A stretch of 64,000 bases of DNA. Source: Corythucha ciliata. Taxonomy: Eukaryota > Arthropoda > Insecta > Hemiptera > Tingidae. Location: assembly GCA_038030265.1 (NCBI GenBank), contig CM075942.1:12916029-12980028 (forward strand), given 5' to 3'. Positions 22,390-35,575 of the stretch are shown here, in pieces (within the stretch, counting starts at the first letter, position 1; each line of letters begins with the position of its first letter). The notes beneath the pieces were generated by a model. That model saw only the letters and a list, made by a program, of their open reading frames with translations, was not told the origin of the DNA and did no database searches. Both the position numbers and the translations under genes were made by a program.

Positions 22390-25300
22390 CCAAAATGTTG
22401 AAAAATGCGGACTTTTAGGCAATATTAAAACGTTAATTCGTGGCTGAAATCGAAACCCAACGTTAAAGCACGCCTGTAAAATAGATTAGAAACGGTCAAA
22501 ATGGCGCAAGAAACAACAAAGCGAGATAATCTGAAGCCAGTCTCACGGCTAAAATTCTGTTTAGCCTCCCCCCCCTATCCATTGTCCTTACTCGGATAAA
22601 ATTGAAATAAGTACCGTCGTGCCGTTTTAGGAGCAAGTCAAGAGCTGAAATTAAGAAAACCCCGCTAATTCGCGAGAAAAGTGAGAATAAATGTTAATGG
22701 ATGGCATCTAAAAGTAACTTCGCAGCCAGACTTGAAGAAAACGTCAATCTCCAGTTTATAAAGGTCCTTATAGAAACATAAAATTGAGAAATCACACCAA
22801 TGGGCTGTTCTAGGGGCAAATCCGCGACTAAAAGTTCAGACCAATCTATATTTAGCAGCTAAAATTGAGAAGAAGCACGATTATTTGCTATTTTTTCATG
22901 CAAATTTTAGGCCAGACTTGAGAAAATAGGCTAATTCATGGTACGAGGAGGATCTTACGCGCCTGAAATTGAAATAAATAGCCGTTCTGCCATTTTGAAG
23001 GCTCGAGCGCTAAAATGGGGAAGGGCGTTAATTCACAACAACAATTGAGAAAAAACGCACATTATAGTGGTTCGTGGAGGACCTTAAATGGCTAAAACTG
23101 AGAAGACACTGCAATGATGTGTTCTGGTTGCAAAGGCTGCTTAGAAAAAGCGCATGATTCACGTGTAGAATTGGGAAAAAGCGCAGACTCGTGCGACAAG
23201 AGTAGAGAAAAAGAGCTAATTCGTGGTCATATAAAGAAAAAAATCACTCGTCTTGGTTGGAATTGAAAATAACACTCATCTAAGGCAAAATTTGGCCTGC
23301 GGCTCCATATAGGCGATTTACATTGAGAAATCACGCGATTAGGCTGTTCAGGGGTCGATTCCCCTGCAAAAGTTTAGAAAAAGTGCTAATTCATGGCTGA
23401 AATCGAGCAAAATTATCAAATCGCGAGAGCGAATTGAAAAAGCGCTTATTCCTGGTTCATGGAGGGCATTGAATTGCTATAGAATTGGGGAAAGCGCTAA
23501 TGAGCTGCTTTAATAGCAAATTCCGTGTCTGAAAGTCCAAAAGAAGCCCTTATTCACTGCTAAAATGAAGAAAAGGGGCTTCGAGAAAAAATTGCGAAAA
23601 ATCGCTATAATTAGTTGTACACGTTGGTATAGTACGCTTTAAAAATCGCTGTCCACGGCTATAAGTGAGAAAAAGCGCTAATTCATGGCCATGTCAAGAA
23701 GAGTCCACTCTTCGCAGCTGAAAATGTTAAAATGCACTCATTTGAGGCAAAAATTGGAGAAATACGCTAATCTCCAGAGTTTGTATGTCCATATGGGCGG
23801 CTTATGTTGAGAAATCGTGCTATTGGGTGGTTCTCGGGTCAATTCCACTGCTAAAAGCTTGGAAAAAGCGCTGAATCTGGCGTTTAATATTGATAAAAAG
23901 CGCTTATTCGCGGCCTTATCAAGAAAAAATACTCTTTACAGTTGGAATTTGAAAAAAGGTACTCATTTGAGGAAAGACGCTATTTCAATCTCCAGTGTCT
24001 GTAGGTTCATGCAGGTGGCTGACATTGATAAATCGCACTATAGGGGTGTTCGCGACTTGATTCCACAGCTAAAATTTCAGAAACGTGCTAATTCGTGATT
24101 TCTCGGCGAAACGTACAGGTCAAAGCGCTAATTCTGGGTTCATATGGATGGCCTTGAATGGCTATAACAATGGGGAAAAAACGCTAATGAGCTGTTTTTG
24201 TAGCAACGTGCGTGGCAAAAAGTTTAGCGGGAATGCTAATAATTCGTGAAAAAGTGTCTGCGGCTGAAAGCGGTGAAAATTGCGCTCACATTTGCAGTGT
24301 TTAGAAGCATCTTTGTAGCTAAAATTGAGAGGGAAATACATGAACCACCATTTTCTGTATACTGTACCTCCATATTGGTGATTTTGATCTCACCAATGGG
24401 CTGTTCAGACTGTTCTTGGGGCAGAATCCATAGCAAAAATTTTAGAAAAAGCGCTAATTGTTTGCTTAAATGGAGGAAATCGCCCATGTGTGGCCGAAAT
24501 TGAGAATAAGCGTGATAACGCGCGATTTTTCTGTGCAGCTTACAGGCCAAAATTAAGTAGATTAGCTAATTAACGGTTTGAGAAGGACCTCACACTATTA
24601 AAATTGAGAAAAATAGCAATTGTGCCCTATTTGGGGCAAGTCGAAGGCTAAAATTAGGAAAATAAAAGGATAATTCACTGCAAAACTGTGAAACTTTAAT
24701 TCTCAGTCTTAAATGAGTAAAACTGGGAAATATCGCTAATGCGGTTTGTCCTTGTTGCAAAGTCCGTTTAGAAAAAGCGTGGAATCGCGGATAAAATATA
24801 GAGAAATGACGCTTAAGTGCGGCAAAATTTGGGGAAACCCACAAATCTCTAGTTTCGGTGCCCTTTATAAATAGGCGGCTTAAGTTGAGAAATCAAGCTC
24901 TTGGAGTGGTTTCGGGCCAATTCTACAGCTAAACGTTTGGAAAAAGTGCTAATTCGTGACTGATATTGAGAAAAAGTGTCAATTTTCGTTGAGAAAAATC
25001 GCTAATTCTTGGTTTACAAAGGCTTTGAATGTCTATAATGGGGAAAAGTGTCAATGAGCCGTCTTTGCAGCAAATCCGTGGCTAAAAGTATTTAAAAATT
25101 CGCCCTTCCCGGCGGAAACTGATTTGAAAGGCACTCATTCGGGGCAAAATGGCTCGTAAACCGTGTTTGGGGGCTACTTCACAGCTGAAAACTCTAATCT
25201 CCAGTTTCTGTGGGACTGGAGGTCCATATTGGTGGTTTACAATGATAAATCTCACTATTCGGCCGTTCTTGGTGATGGGAGAGAAATCCACGGCTAAAAT

Positions 25301-25900
25301 TCGTAAATCATGGCTAAACTGGATGAATAAGGTGTTCATTCGCGGCTAATCATTGGGGGAGGGAGGAAGCATAACTCCAATCCTCCTAGGTCCTATAAAC
25401 GAGGTTAAAATTGATAAATCACGCAAATTAGCTGTTCTTAGGGAAAATCCATGGCTAAAAATTCATAAAAAGCGCTAAATCATGGCTAGGATTGAGAAAT
25501 AAAAGATTATTCATGACTTTATCGAGGCTGGAAATTATAAAAAGGCACTCATTTGGGAGAAAACGTGTTAATTCGGGGTTATTAAAGAGAGCAAAATTTG
25601 TGAAATTAGTCTTTTTCAAGAGTTAAGTGTCTAAATTGTCTTTTTTAAAGAGTCATACACGCGATATTGAATTTTTTGAAGAGCAAGATAGTGAAAAAAA
25701 ACACCAAAGTTGGCTGTCGAGACAGGCAAAATTTGTGAAATTGGGGTTTCTGAATGAGGCGACCTCATAAAAATGGTTTGCCATTGATTGTCATTATTCG
25801 ACTTTTTTTTATGTGTAACGAAAAGCCAGTAGATATTCTTTGAAGTGGTATTTGACAAGATCCGGTCACTCAATGACCATTTTAGAGCTTTATTTTCTTT
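22390..25900 (+). repeat. 30-bp satellite island 3, type A with a higher-order repeat; type B at the right edge
   Basis: Type A units (GCTAATTCRYGG, GGCTAAAAT, GAGAAAAA) are interleaved with non-core modules that recur. A module with CTCCAGTTT, TCCATAT, GGCGGCTTA, TTGAGAAATC and GGGCTGTTC appears near 22745, 23300, 23770, 23985, 24360, 24845, 25195 and 25380. A second module, GGTTCATGGAGGGC then GCTATA, GGGGAAA and AATGAGCTG, appears near 23080, 23455, 24138 and 25010. The right end (25600-25760) switches to type B (GTGAAATTGG). Confidence 0.75.
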
Positions 25901-28900
25901 GTAATCAACCAGCTAAGACAAAGCAGCCCGACGCGAGGAATTTGTTTATCAGATGGAGCGGGGGAGACGGCAGAGTTGAGATTACACCTAATCGAGATCG
26001 CTAATGCAATTCTAATGAAGGATCGTTCGTCACACTCAAAAGGAAAGGGCTAAAAGGGCTTTCCTGCAACCCCCCCCCCCAGAACACTACCATCACCACA
26101 GTACTGCACTCCTTTCCCCTTTGTTTCTCATTAAACTTCAACGTATGCCATTGTAGTTATAGATGATTAAACTTGGTTAATCAAGACTCCGCACCACTCA
26201 CACACAACTCACGCTCTCAGTCTTACGCCAGGGAAATTAGATAACACAATGACAATTAAAGAGATATCTCGACTGAATAATCTTAGGTCTTCTTCAAACC
26301 TTTTTCTGCTGTAAATAATTTTAATGGACTCAGAGGCATCTTACCCTAGCTCTTCCCTTTAATATCAACATTTTCCAACAAGAAATTCATCGCATTCTTA
26401 AACGCTTACAGCTTTTTCCCCGTCTTTTTTTTTCACGAATAAGACAAAAACGATTAATGAGACCGCAAACGACTTAATATAAAACCGCGAAAGCGAGTTT
26501 TCGAGCGTGTATAATGTGTAGAGACAATGATATCAACCTGTTTAATCCGCCTTTGCTGCACTTGTTCATGTAGGCAATGGGAGAGAGGTTTCTCGATGAA
26601 AGAAACCCGCGCTCGACTAGTGGTTCTTGACTGTATGAGTGGGAGGGGGGGGGGCTCATATCGTTAATTAAATAATGAAGTTGTAGGGCGAGAGTTTTTT
26701 AAAATAAAAAATTGAGGTCATTTGCATTTATAAACAGTTTCGTTGTTTAAATAGAGAAGCGTACATATAGAATGTATTACTTTTTTAGATCTACCTTAGT
26801 ACATACCGGTGTTATATTGAAGAAAATTACGCCGTGCCGAGTTGTTATACCAGGGAAGAGAGGACCTTCACAGTGTACAGCACAAGACCTCACTAAAAAT
26901 TCCTCTATAGTACCCCTCCCACCACCTTAAAGGTTCCCGATCGTCCTGTTTTGAATACCTTTGAACTGTTAAAAAAAGGTTAGACCTTCGCAATAACAAG
27001 GGAGTACCGTTCTAGTACCTAGAGATCTTTTTTTTTAGACAATTTTTTTGCACAAAAAACACTGTCCTTGAGTCCTCGGAATTTACCTCCCTGTGTCCTT
27101 TGTCCCATTGTCGATTGTCTAGTAGGGGGTTGGGTTTTTTTTTTTTGCCTTAAGGAATAAATATGCTAATTATTTTAATTTTGTCAGTTTGTGGTTGGAG
27201 GTGATTTAAAGGAGAGGGGTTGAGAGAACTCTAGCAATAAATCAAAACAACTCCCCTTTCCCCACTTCACCCGTACAGTTTGGTAGAGCGTTAATTTTTT
27301 CGGGCGCTTCGATTCTCAACCCCCGCCCCTCCCCTTGGGGTTGTGGAACTTACAAGGTTTCGTATTAAGGCAGGTGAACTGAACGAGTGGATGAATAGAG
27401 GGGAAAATTATGGACCTCCGAGGATTTTGTGTACGGCAGGATGCGTGTGAAGAAAATGGAAGTTTGATGAGAGGGTCATTCAAAAGGGGTGTCTTCGATC
27501 AAGGAAATTCCCAGAAAAGAGGTGGATTTCTGTTTGAAGGGAGGGTAGTCCGTCAACCTTTCCGTTCTGTTGATTAATGGCTATTGGGGTGAAAGATGTT
27601 TGATGAAAGGTATTCCACGGCTCTACTGCCTGTTTTTCAAGAGTGAATTACAAATTGAATAAATTGTACGAAGAGGAGTTTTTAAATTATTTTGAATATG
27701 AACACTTTTTAACGTAGTGGAAAAAGGGGGTGCGAACACCCTCTTTCACAAACGTCCATGATGATGTACCTCCCCCTTATTTTTCATTGTGTATACCCGT
27801 CCCAAACTGAACCCTTTGAAATTCATTGTATTCCGGAACTGTCTGTCTAAAATCCAGAATCTTCCCTCTCTCCCTGACGGGGGTCCAAAATAAAACTGCG
27901 TGGAATTGAAATTTCTCGCCCCACCCCTCTCCCCCTACTATACCATTACCATACTCTTCAACCCGTTAAGAACCCAATGGGGTACATGCATCACACACAC
28001 ACAAGCGCGCGCTCTCGCACACGGGTTCACAAAAAAAAAAAAAAAAAAAAATCCCGGCGTAGAGAGAGAGTCCTTGGGGGATCCTGATGGTGTGGGTCCG
28101 GTTTACCACAGTCGTCGTCAGTCGCTCGCGGCTTTTTCTCAGATGTGGTGGTTCCCGTTTTTGATATCCGAAGAAGTTGCGTGAAGTGGTTTTGGTGTTA
28201 AATAAAGTTGAATTGTTGATTTAACGAGAGAGACACAGTGAGAGAGGGGAAAAAAAAGAAGAGGAATAATTGCGCTGGACATCTGGAGCGGCGGAAGCTC
28301 AGCCCATGAAAACAGAACTCCGGTACATAAATATTTATTAATTTTGTTCATTTTTAATGCTAATTTTTGGAAATAATAATTTGGAATTAACTGCTCCGTG
28401 CGAGGGGGTGAACGGGTGATAATATTCAAAAAATGGCATTCTTCCACCACAGTCGATGATTATTGCGCGCGATGCTTTTATAAGAGCGCGACTGTTAGGC
28501 ACGAAGAGCGTTCCTTCCGCCCCCCTCCCACCACCACCAGGAAAATCCCATTTTTATCACGACATTAAACCAACACGATTAAAACTCGAGAAAAATATCA
28601 ACTTCACACCATTAGAGCATTCCGTAAATTCTCCTCCCTCCCTCTTCCCGCTCACCTATATTCACCGGTTGGCTCATTTCAAAGGTGGATGATGATCAGC
28701 GGAGCAGAACTTCCGTTTGAACTAATTTACGGTCATCGGTCAATCATGGGAATGAATGAGACTATTCCTTTGACACGTTTATAGAACCGCTCTCATTTGT
28801 CGGGATCTTTGATATGGGCGTTTAAGTTCGATACTTACAGACAGCATCAGTTTATGGCTTGACGACTATCGAACTTCGAAGAAAACGGAGTCTTTAAATT

Positions 28901-28949
28901 AAGAATATTACCAACCGAAAATTGAACGGGAATGAGCTCAATGGAGTCA
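25901..28949. other. Spacer 4: no recognisable gene
   Basis: Non-repetitive apart from C11 at 26070-26080, G10 at 26645-26654, a CA/CG dinucleotide patch at about 27993-28022 followed by A21 at 28031-28051, and GA-rich patches near 28060. Open frames are under 105 codons and featureless. Confidence 0.45.
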
Positions 28950-29931
28950 GTCGCTATACCACTCAGAATGAGTGGAACCTTATGGTTTAGAATCGCTGAA
29001 TTACATAGCGTTGGCGGAGGGTCGACGAGACAATTAATGGGCAGCTCTGAAACCGTAAATTTTCGCCTCCGAACTAGCTAATTAGCGTTAAAACTAAACA
29101 TTTTGCCCGAAAAAATACATTTATAACCGCAATAATGGTAATTTTTGCATACAGAGGCCAAGAAACTAAGGCAATTTTGCCCCCCCCCCCCGCAGAACTG
29201 ACTATTCAGCAGCAGAAAACTGTAAATGTAGCCCCTATTGCGAAAGTTCCTGTTCTGAACATGAGAGAAATTGAACGTTTCATGCATATTACTTTCAAGA
29301 ATTAGCAAATTTCTTAGCCCTCTTTTTTCGGCCGAGGGGGGGGGGAGGAAGCTTAGCCTCCTCATCGCGGGCGAGAGCGCCCAATGCTTGATTAATAGCC
29401 GTGAAATTACACCATTCGGAGCTGAATATCAGTGAAATTGTAAGTCCTAGGTTTAAATATCCACAAAATTGCAAATTGCAAGATTCGTGGGTTTTTTGTT
29501 TTGTTTAAAGACCTGCGGGCCACGACGCCGAGTGCAAAGTATGACGAATAACCCTCAAAATTTTCAACATTGCGTAGCTTAATATCATCGAAACTGGAAG
29601 TTTCTGAGACCATAGTTTCAGAGGGTTAACGGACCCTGACTGCCTCCGTGTAACCTGATGAATAATTATCCATGTATTCGCAACATTTAGAGCAAAATAT
29701 TTGTGAGTGTTTGCAAGCTCAGGTCAAATATTAGCAAATTAAAGGTATCTTGGCCGAATACCCGTGAAATTGACAATTGATGGTCTTTATTTGATCAAAA
29801 TTGTAAGTTTGGGGTCTTAATTTAAACAAAATTGCCAGTTTCCGGAACCTTTATGTGATGGCAGAACCAAAGCCAGCCGCCCGTCCACCCCACAACAACA
29901 ACACATACCCAATGCCTAACGCAGGGGTGGC
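28950..29931. repeat. Satellite island 4, left part (type D, diverged)
   Basis: Loosely periodic units with GTGAAATTG, TCCACAAAATTGCAA and AATATC words. The module GAAATTACACCATTCGGAGC (about 29402) is repeated as GAAAAATTACATATTTCGG at about 32399, on the far side of the hAT-like element. The same block therefore flanks it on both sides. C12 at 29180-29191 and G10 at 29336-29345. Confidence 0.5.
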
Positions 29932-32246
29932 CAATCCAGGGCCTGCGGGCCAATAAGAAGTGACCCGCTGTGCCTTTCACAATGGCCCGCCCGCGGCCCA
30001 CAGTGGTAAATTATGATTTCCATTGTTGGATTTTGGCGCCCTTCGGATTTTTGTGCAAATGGATAAACGCTACCTTTCGCGCCTTCTCGTGAGCGGCTAA
30101 TTCTCCGCTAAGTGGCCACCTAATCCAGACCAAAATTGAAAATAACGCTAATTTGGGGCTGAAATTGAGATGAACGGCTAATTAACGCTGAAATCATTGA
30201 GAAAAATAACTGATTCACGGGCAGACGTGATAGAATAAGTGCTAAATCACGGATAACGTTAAAAAAAAAAAAAAAAAAAAAAAAAATAATAATATCTCAT
30301 TCGCGAAGTAAAAGTGTTACTTCACGGCTAAAATTGAGACAAAACTATAAAATCGAGGATAAAATGTAAAAAACAGTAATTCGCGTTTAAAATTACGAAA
30401 CGTACGCAGCACGCTAATACTTTTTTCACGGATAAAATAGTGAAAAATCGATAATTCACCAAAGATTTTGAGAAAAAGTGCTGATTCGCGCCTAAAATTA
30501 GGAAAAGATAAATTCTCGGATTATCCAGAAGTTCAAGGCTCAATATGAAAAAAAAGCTAATTCATGGCTAAAAGTGAAAAAAAAGCTAATTCGTGGGTAA
30601 TATTAAGAAAAACTGCAAATTCGCAAATAAAATTAGGGAAAATCGCTCTTTAGCGGCTAAAATCAAGTAATCACGGCTAAAGTGGAAAATAAATTGTAAA
30701 AAAAAAAAAATAAAAAAAATAAAAAAAAATGTGCTGAAGGCAAGTGCCTCAAGCTGCGAAAAAAACGCTAATCCATAGCTAAGAGCGAAACAAATAGTTA
30801 ATACAGATTAAAGAAAGAAAAGTTGCTGATTCGTGAATTGAAAAAAATCGCTAATTAGCGGCTGAATCAGGAAAAACACGAATTCACTGCAAAATTTATG
30901 TAAACGCTAATACGTAGCAAAAATTAGCTAAAATAACAAAAAATCGCGGCTAAAATGGAGAAAAATGGCTAATTCATCGATGAAATTAATCTAAGAAGCG
31001 CTGAAGTAAGGATGACGCTAATTCGCGGATTAAATGCGGTGAAAACGTCAATTCGCGGCTTGCCAAAAAGTTGATGTCAGAAAAAGCGTGAATTTGCAGC
31101 GAAAATTGGGAGAACTCTGATCTGTTGATGAAACTAGAAAAAATCCATAATTAGCGGCTAAAATTAGGACAAACGCTAATTTGCGGCTAAAGTCAGGAAA
31201 AATGACTAATTGGCGGGGGGGGGGGTAATTTGAGAATTTTTTCTGATTCACAGAAAATTGAAAAATCAGGAAAAACACGAATTCACTGCAAAGTTCAGAA
31301 AAATCAATAATTCACGGCTAAAATGGTGAAAAATCGCGAATTCGCGACTGAAATAGAGAAAAATCGGTAATTCACCGATAATATTGAGAAGAAACGCTGA
31401 CGTGTGGAAAAAGTTCGCGGTTAAAATGGAGGAAACGCCCATTGCGGCTTCTGAAGGTAACTTCGTGGCTGAAAGCGAACAAAATCGCTAAATGAGGATA
31501 ATGCGCTAGTTCGCTGATAAAATTAAGAAAAAGCGGTTATTCGCAGCGAAAATTGGGGAACAAAACTCTCATTGATGCCTCGCTAGGAGGCTAAAATTAG
31601 GTGAAACGCTAATTCACGGCTTAAATAAATAACAGTTCTATTTATGGGGTTAAATTGAGAACATTTTTGCCGTTTTACGGAAATAAATTGAGTAAATGGC
31701 AAGTCGCGGCTTTTGGAGACAACTTTGTAGCTAAAATTAAAAAAAATTAGCGTTTAATTCACGGGTAAAATCGGTCATTAGCGGCTCGAATCAGGAAAAA
31801 CTCAAATTCATTGAAAGAAAAATCGCTAATTCGTGACTAAAATAGAGACAAATCGCTAATTCGTGGCTAAAAGGGAGATGAAATTGAGAAGAAGTGATGA
31901 AGTATAAAAAAAAAAACGATAATTAGCGGCTCCTGAAGTAAACTTCATAGAGGCGTTGGTGAAAGATTCGCCCGGAGGTGCCAAATGTCCAAGGCCGGCG
32001 CTGCAATGAGCTGCCACAGGGCACATTTTTTGTGCAAATGGAAAACGCTATTATACTGTGGTTAACTTATGTTGTTCTAGCTATTGAAAAGACCCCAAGT
32101 GCGTTTTATTCAGAGAGTCATGGCCTTTTGCTTCAAGATCAAAGTGTTGTGCTCGATGGGGGGGGGGGAGGCAAGGATTGGTGGCCCACCTGAGTTCTTA
32201 CAACCAGGTCTATGGCCCACGACCAAAAAAGTATTGGCCTGCCCTG
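29932..32246. mobile_element. hAT-like non-autonomous element 2, filled with a type A satellite
   Basis: The left end CAGGGGTGGCCAAT (29932) and the reverse complement of the right end (CAGGGCAGGCCAAT, ending at 32246) match at 12 of 14 positions. Subterminal stretches on both sides are rich in GGGCC/GGCCC words. CAGGGGTGGCCAA-type ends are common in the hAT superfamily. No clean 8-bp target duplication is visible: both flanks contain AACG and AATGCC, but in different order. No transposase frame is present. The interior from about 30075 to 31960 is a type A 30-bp array, while the flanks are type D. That contrast supports the element boundaries. Confidence 0.5.
30075..31960 (+). repeat. Type A 30-bp array inside hAT-like element 2
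   Basis: Units with GCTAATTCRYGGCTAAAAT and GGGAAAAA-type links. Many are well preserved (for example 30550-30610 and 31290-31400). A26 at 30261-30286 and G11 at 31215-31225 lie within it. TTTTGTGCAAATGGATAAACGCTA near 30049 and a close match near 32030 (shortened here to the shared word TTTTGTGCAAATGGA) bracket the array, so it may be bounded by a short direct repeat. Confidence 0.75.
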
Positions 32247-32440
32247 AACGAATGCCCACGAAATTTTAAGTTTTCTGGCTGATTATCCGCGCACTCGTAT
32301 GAGTTTCGGGTCTTACTTCTCATGTGGCCAATATAGGGCCTTATTTTTAGGGACCACCAGCCCCAGCTGGAGAGCGGCCAGAACTTCATAGAATAGCCGA
32401 AAAATTACATATTTCGGAGCTAGATATCGGTGAATAAGCC
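32247..32440. repeat. Satellite island 4, right edge (type D)
   Basis: Continuation of the type D block interrupted by hAT-like element 2: CACGAAATTTTAAG and TTCGGAGCTAGATATCGGTG words match those at 29402-29440. Confidence 0.45.
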
Positions 32441-35400
32441 ACTTCGCAGGGAGCGTTATGGGCTTCTATGGCTGAAACTGCTGGCGGCCGCCTCTCCGTG
32501 AACCAATTGAACCTCATCGACAAGACTATACGGACACCAGTGACCCATGGACAACAATTTGGCCTGCTTCTTCGATTCATTCCATTACTTTCTCCCCCCC
32601 CCCCTCATACCCGTCTTTAGCCTATCCAGTGCGTTTTTTTTTGTTTTTTTTTAACGAGTATGCTAGTGGCTCAGAGGTAGGGGTGCTCAGAGTAATGCGA
32701 AGAGCCACTCTTCTACGCCCCTATAGCTAAATTTTCAGTGCCTGAATGCCCATAGCAAAACGAAGCTCTTATAGGTTTAAACATTTTCTCTACATATTTG
32801 TATGCATTGCCCCCCCCCCAAACGCCCACTTTGCCCTTTTTAAGATTACTTTACGCACTTTCTGCAGATTAGCAAAATTTACATTCGAAGGCCCAAGTGC
32901 GCTCGCATCCATCAAATTCTCACGTGAATATTTTTAGTTTCTCTCTCGCTCCCTCCATACCACTTCAAAAATTACGAATTCGTTAAACAAGCGGGAGTTT
33001 CCTCAAACTTTTGTTCAAGTTTATCCTTCCTCTTCTATCTTGCAGAGCATTGCTAGCGCATGGCTGTGTGAGGTCGGTGTGTTTGCCACAGAGTTCTTGA
33101 TGAATTGCCCGTCTTATCGCTTCTCCAGCGTTCGTGAGCGTGAGCGTGTGGATATTCTACGGTTTTTGGCCTTTCCTTCCCTAACTCTCTTCCCGCACTT
33201 CCTCCACCACCGAATTTTTCTGTGTTTCCTTCCTCCAAATTTCGGTGATTCTTGTGAAATCACGGAACTTTGTATAACACCAAGTGGTTATAAAAAAAAA
33301 AAAAAATTAACGTCAAGTCGCTTCACGTGTTTATTTATTTTGTCACCTTGCACGCCGAACTATTTTCACGTTTCTTCCACTTGTATTCCCCCCGTGTGAT
33401 CAAGATTATTCCTTAAAGTCTCGCGTTACACGACCACCCTTCAATCTCACCCCTCGCCTACACATTTTTCCTCCAAAAAACACACCTTTGTGCCGCTGTC
33501 AGGCTAATAAGGAGAGCGCTCCAACTTCAGTTTTTTGTTTTTTTTGTTTTTTTTTAAAGCCGAAATTCCTTCCCTTAATGAACCATCCCCCCAACCCCGG
33601 AGTGTTACAGAAACAGGTAACCCCCGGCGTAGTGACCTTCGAAGGAAAAAGAGGCTCCTTATAACCATTTTTTGAGGGCTTTTTTTTGTTGTTTATGGAG
33701 GGGAAAAAAAACAGGAACTGCCTCTCTCTCGGGTATAGCTTTTAAATTATAAGGGCTCTAGGTTGTACATATTTGACCCCATTTTAGTAATTTAAAAAAA
33801 TAATTATCTGGAGCGGCTCTTCTAGCAGCCGTTGTGCAATAGTTCCTGGAAAATTGTTTTTGAAACTGTTTTTTTCTCTAGCCGTTTATCAAGAATTGAA
33901 CAGGCGAGATTCTTAAAACGCTCGACACAAATGTAAAGGTCTTTTAAGTATGCAAGAGAAAGCGATTAAATCGAAGTTTATCTCAATTTAACTGTTTGTA
34001 ACAAGTGCTACCGTATGCTTCCTGGAAAAATATTACCACGCGCGGACGTCTTGTTCTCATCTAACCAGCCCCCCTCCGTCATCATCTGGGGGGGGGGGAC
34101 TAGAGAAAGTTTAACTGAGTATTTGTTTTGAAAATGAGGAACGACAATTCACCGACTTGGAAAAACGTTCTTGACCTGTTCAGTGACTCGCCAGCGGAGG
34201 ACCAAGTGCTCACCATCAGGGCGCCAGATTCTCCACAACATCAGGAGGGGCATCGCTCTAGCGCACGATGTTTTAAGAATAAGCTATAATCATATTTTGT
34301 TAACTTACAAATGGTGAGAATTGAGTCGAATAAAAAGGAGTATCGCCCCCCCCCCCTTCTTAATACAATGGTATCAGAGTGATTTTCTCCCAAAGGGCAT
34401 TGATAAGAAGATTTAGTGGAACCTCGGCCAAGAGTCGATAAATTCCGGGTGATTTATTGCGGGTGAAGTCGAGTTGACAACCCGCGCGGGGAATGTTTCA
34501 TTATATGACCCAAATGGTATGGTTTCGTTGGGTGTTCGAGAAGGAAAAAAAAACCTAGGAAGAAGCGTGTGTTTGGGAAGGATGTTGTGTGGGTGAGGGG
34601 AGGGTGGGACAGAACGGTGTACCGCATCGTTTGAATTACAGTGTTTACGCTGGATCATGCCAAGACGATCTCACCCCCCCCCCCCAACAACCACCACCAA
34701 CAACACCAACCTAGGAAGCCCATCGATAAATCAATCGTTTTAATCATTATTAATTCAAGGAGTCAATAATTAGCATGCACGAAAATTTAACACAAGGATA
34801 GCGATAAAAATTGCAAATTAAAGCTTGATCTGACTCAAAGCCACAAGATTTAAACGATTTTTCTCCCTCCGACTTTTTTTTTTTTTTTTTTTTGGTGCAG
34901 CCGTAATAAATTACCGCGAGACCGGGCTTATTTAAATTTAGAGAAGATTTATGTTGAATTGGTATTTAGCTTTTACTAAAATTGGACACGAGAAAATCAA
35001 GAATTCGAGATACTGACAGTGTGGTGGGGTGGGTGATATTCATGGGGAGGGGGAGTTTGCGTAGGATTTAGCTGCAGGTGCTTGGGTTGCTCACGCTGGA
35101 GAGAAGACGTTTCAGCGTTGTAATCAAAATCCTCAAATTCACGAGGTAGGTAATTGCATGGCCCATCCTATAATCAAACGAAAAGTTTGAAGTTCACCCA
35201 TCGGAGAGGGAGGAGCGTAAAATGCCGTCGAGAGCCATAACTGTCGAGATGCAAACGGTGATGGGAGAAGCTGTATGCGCCATAGCTTAATGCGCATCAC
35301 CCCTTTTAACGCGTGGCCGCCATTAACCCAGCATCCCTGTTGGTTCATCCTTGTGATGATCTCTATACTCTACAGATGCATTTTAACCTGTTTTATCGGT

Positions 35401-35575
35401 ACCATTTGCCCAGCTTTTCTCGCTTATCACACAAAATTATCCGACTTTTTTGTCTTCATTCGTAAAAATTACCCTCACACCAACACAAACCAAATAAGTT
35501 TGTTTTAGAGTTTCTCAAACCATAAATCTTATCCCTAAATGTTATCTCGTAGGTTCTCTCTCTCAACTGTTGTGC
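32441..35575. other. Spacer 5: no recognisable gene
   Basis: Homopolymers C11 at 32594-32604, C10 at 32810-32819, G11 at 34088-34098, C11 at 34346-34356, C12 at 34674-34685 and T20 at 34874-34893. A segment at 32650-32725 has a box A-like TGGCTCAGAGGTAGG but no box B. The longest frame (33040-33399, 119 codons) is Phe/Pro/Cys-rich without a domain. Confidence 0.45.

Noticed and set aside
23343..23366. tRNA T-arm-like hairpin CAGGGGTCGATTCCCCTG
   Set aside because: It lies inside a satellite module that recurs without the hairpin, and no acceptor, D or anticodon arms are present.
14445..25900. Regular repeats of about 30 bp that could suggest a CRISPR array
   Set aside because: Repeats are directly abutting, diverged and without unique spacers, and the sequence is eukaryotic-type DNA with SINEs.
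32650..32725. Box A-like TGGCTCAGAGGTAGG with partly complementary 3' sequence
   Set aside because: No box B follows and no second copy was found, so a tRNA or SINE call is not supported.
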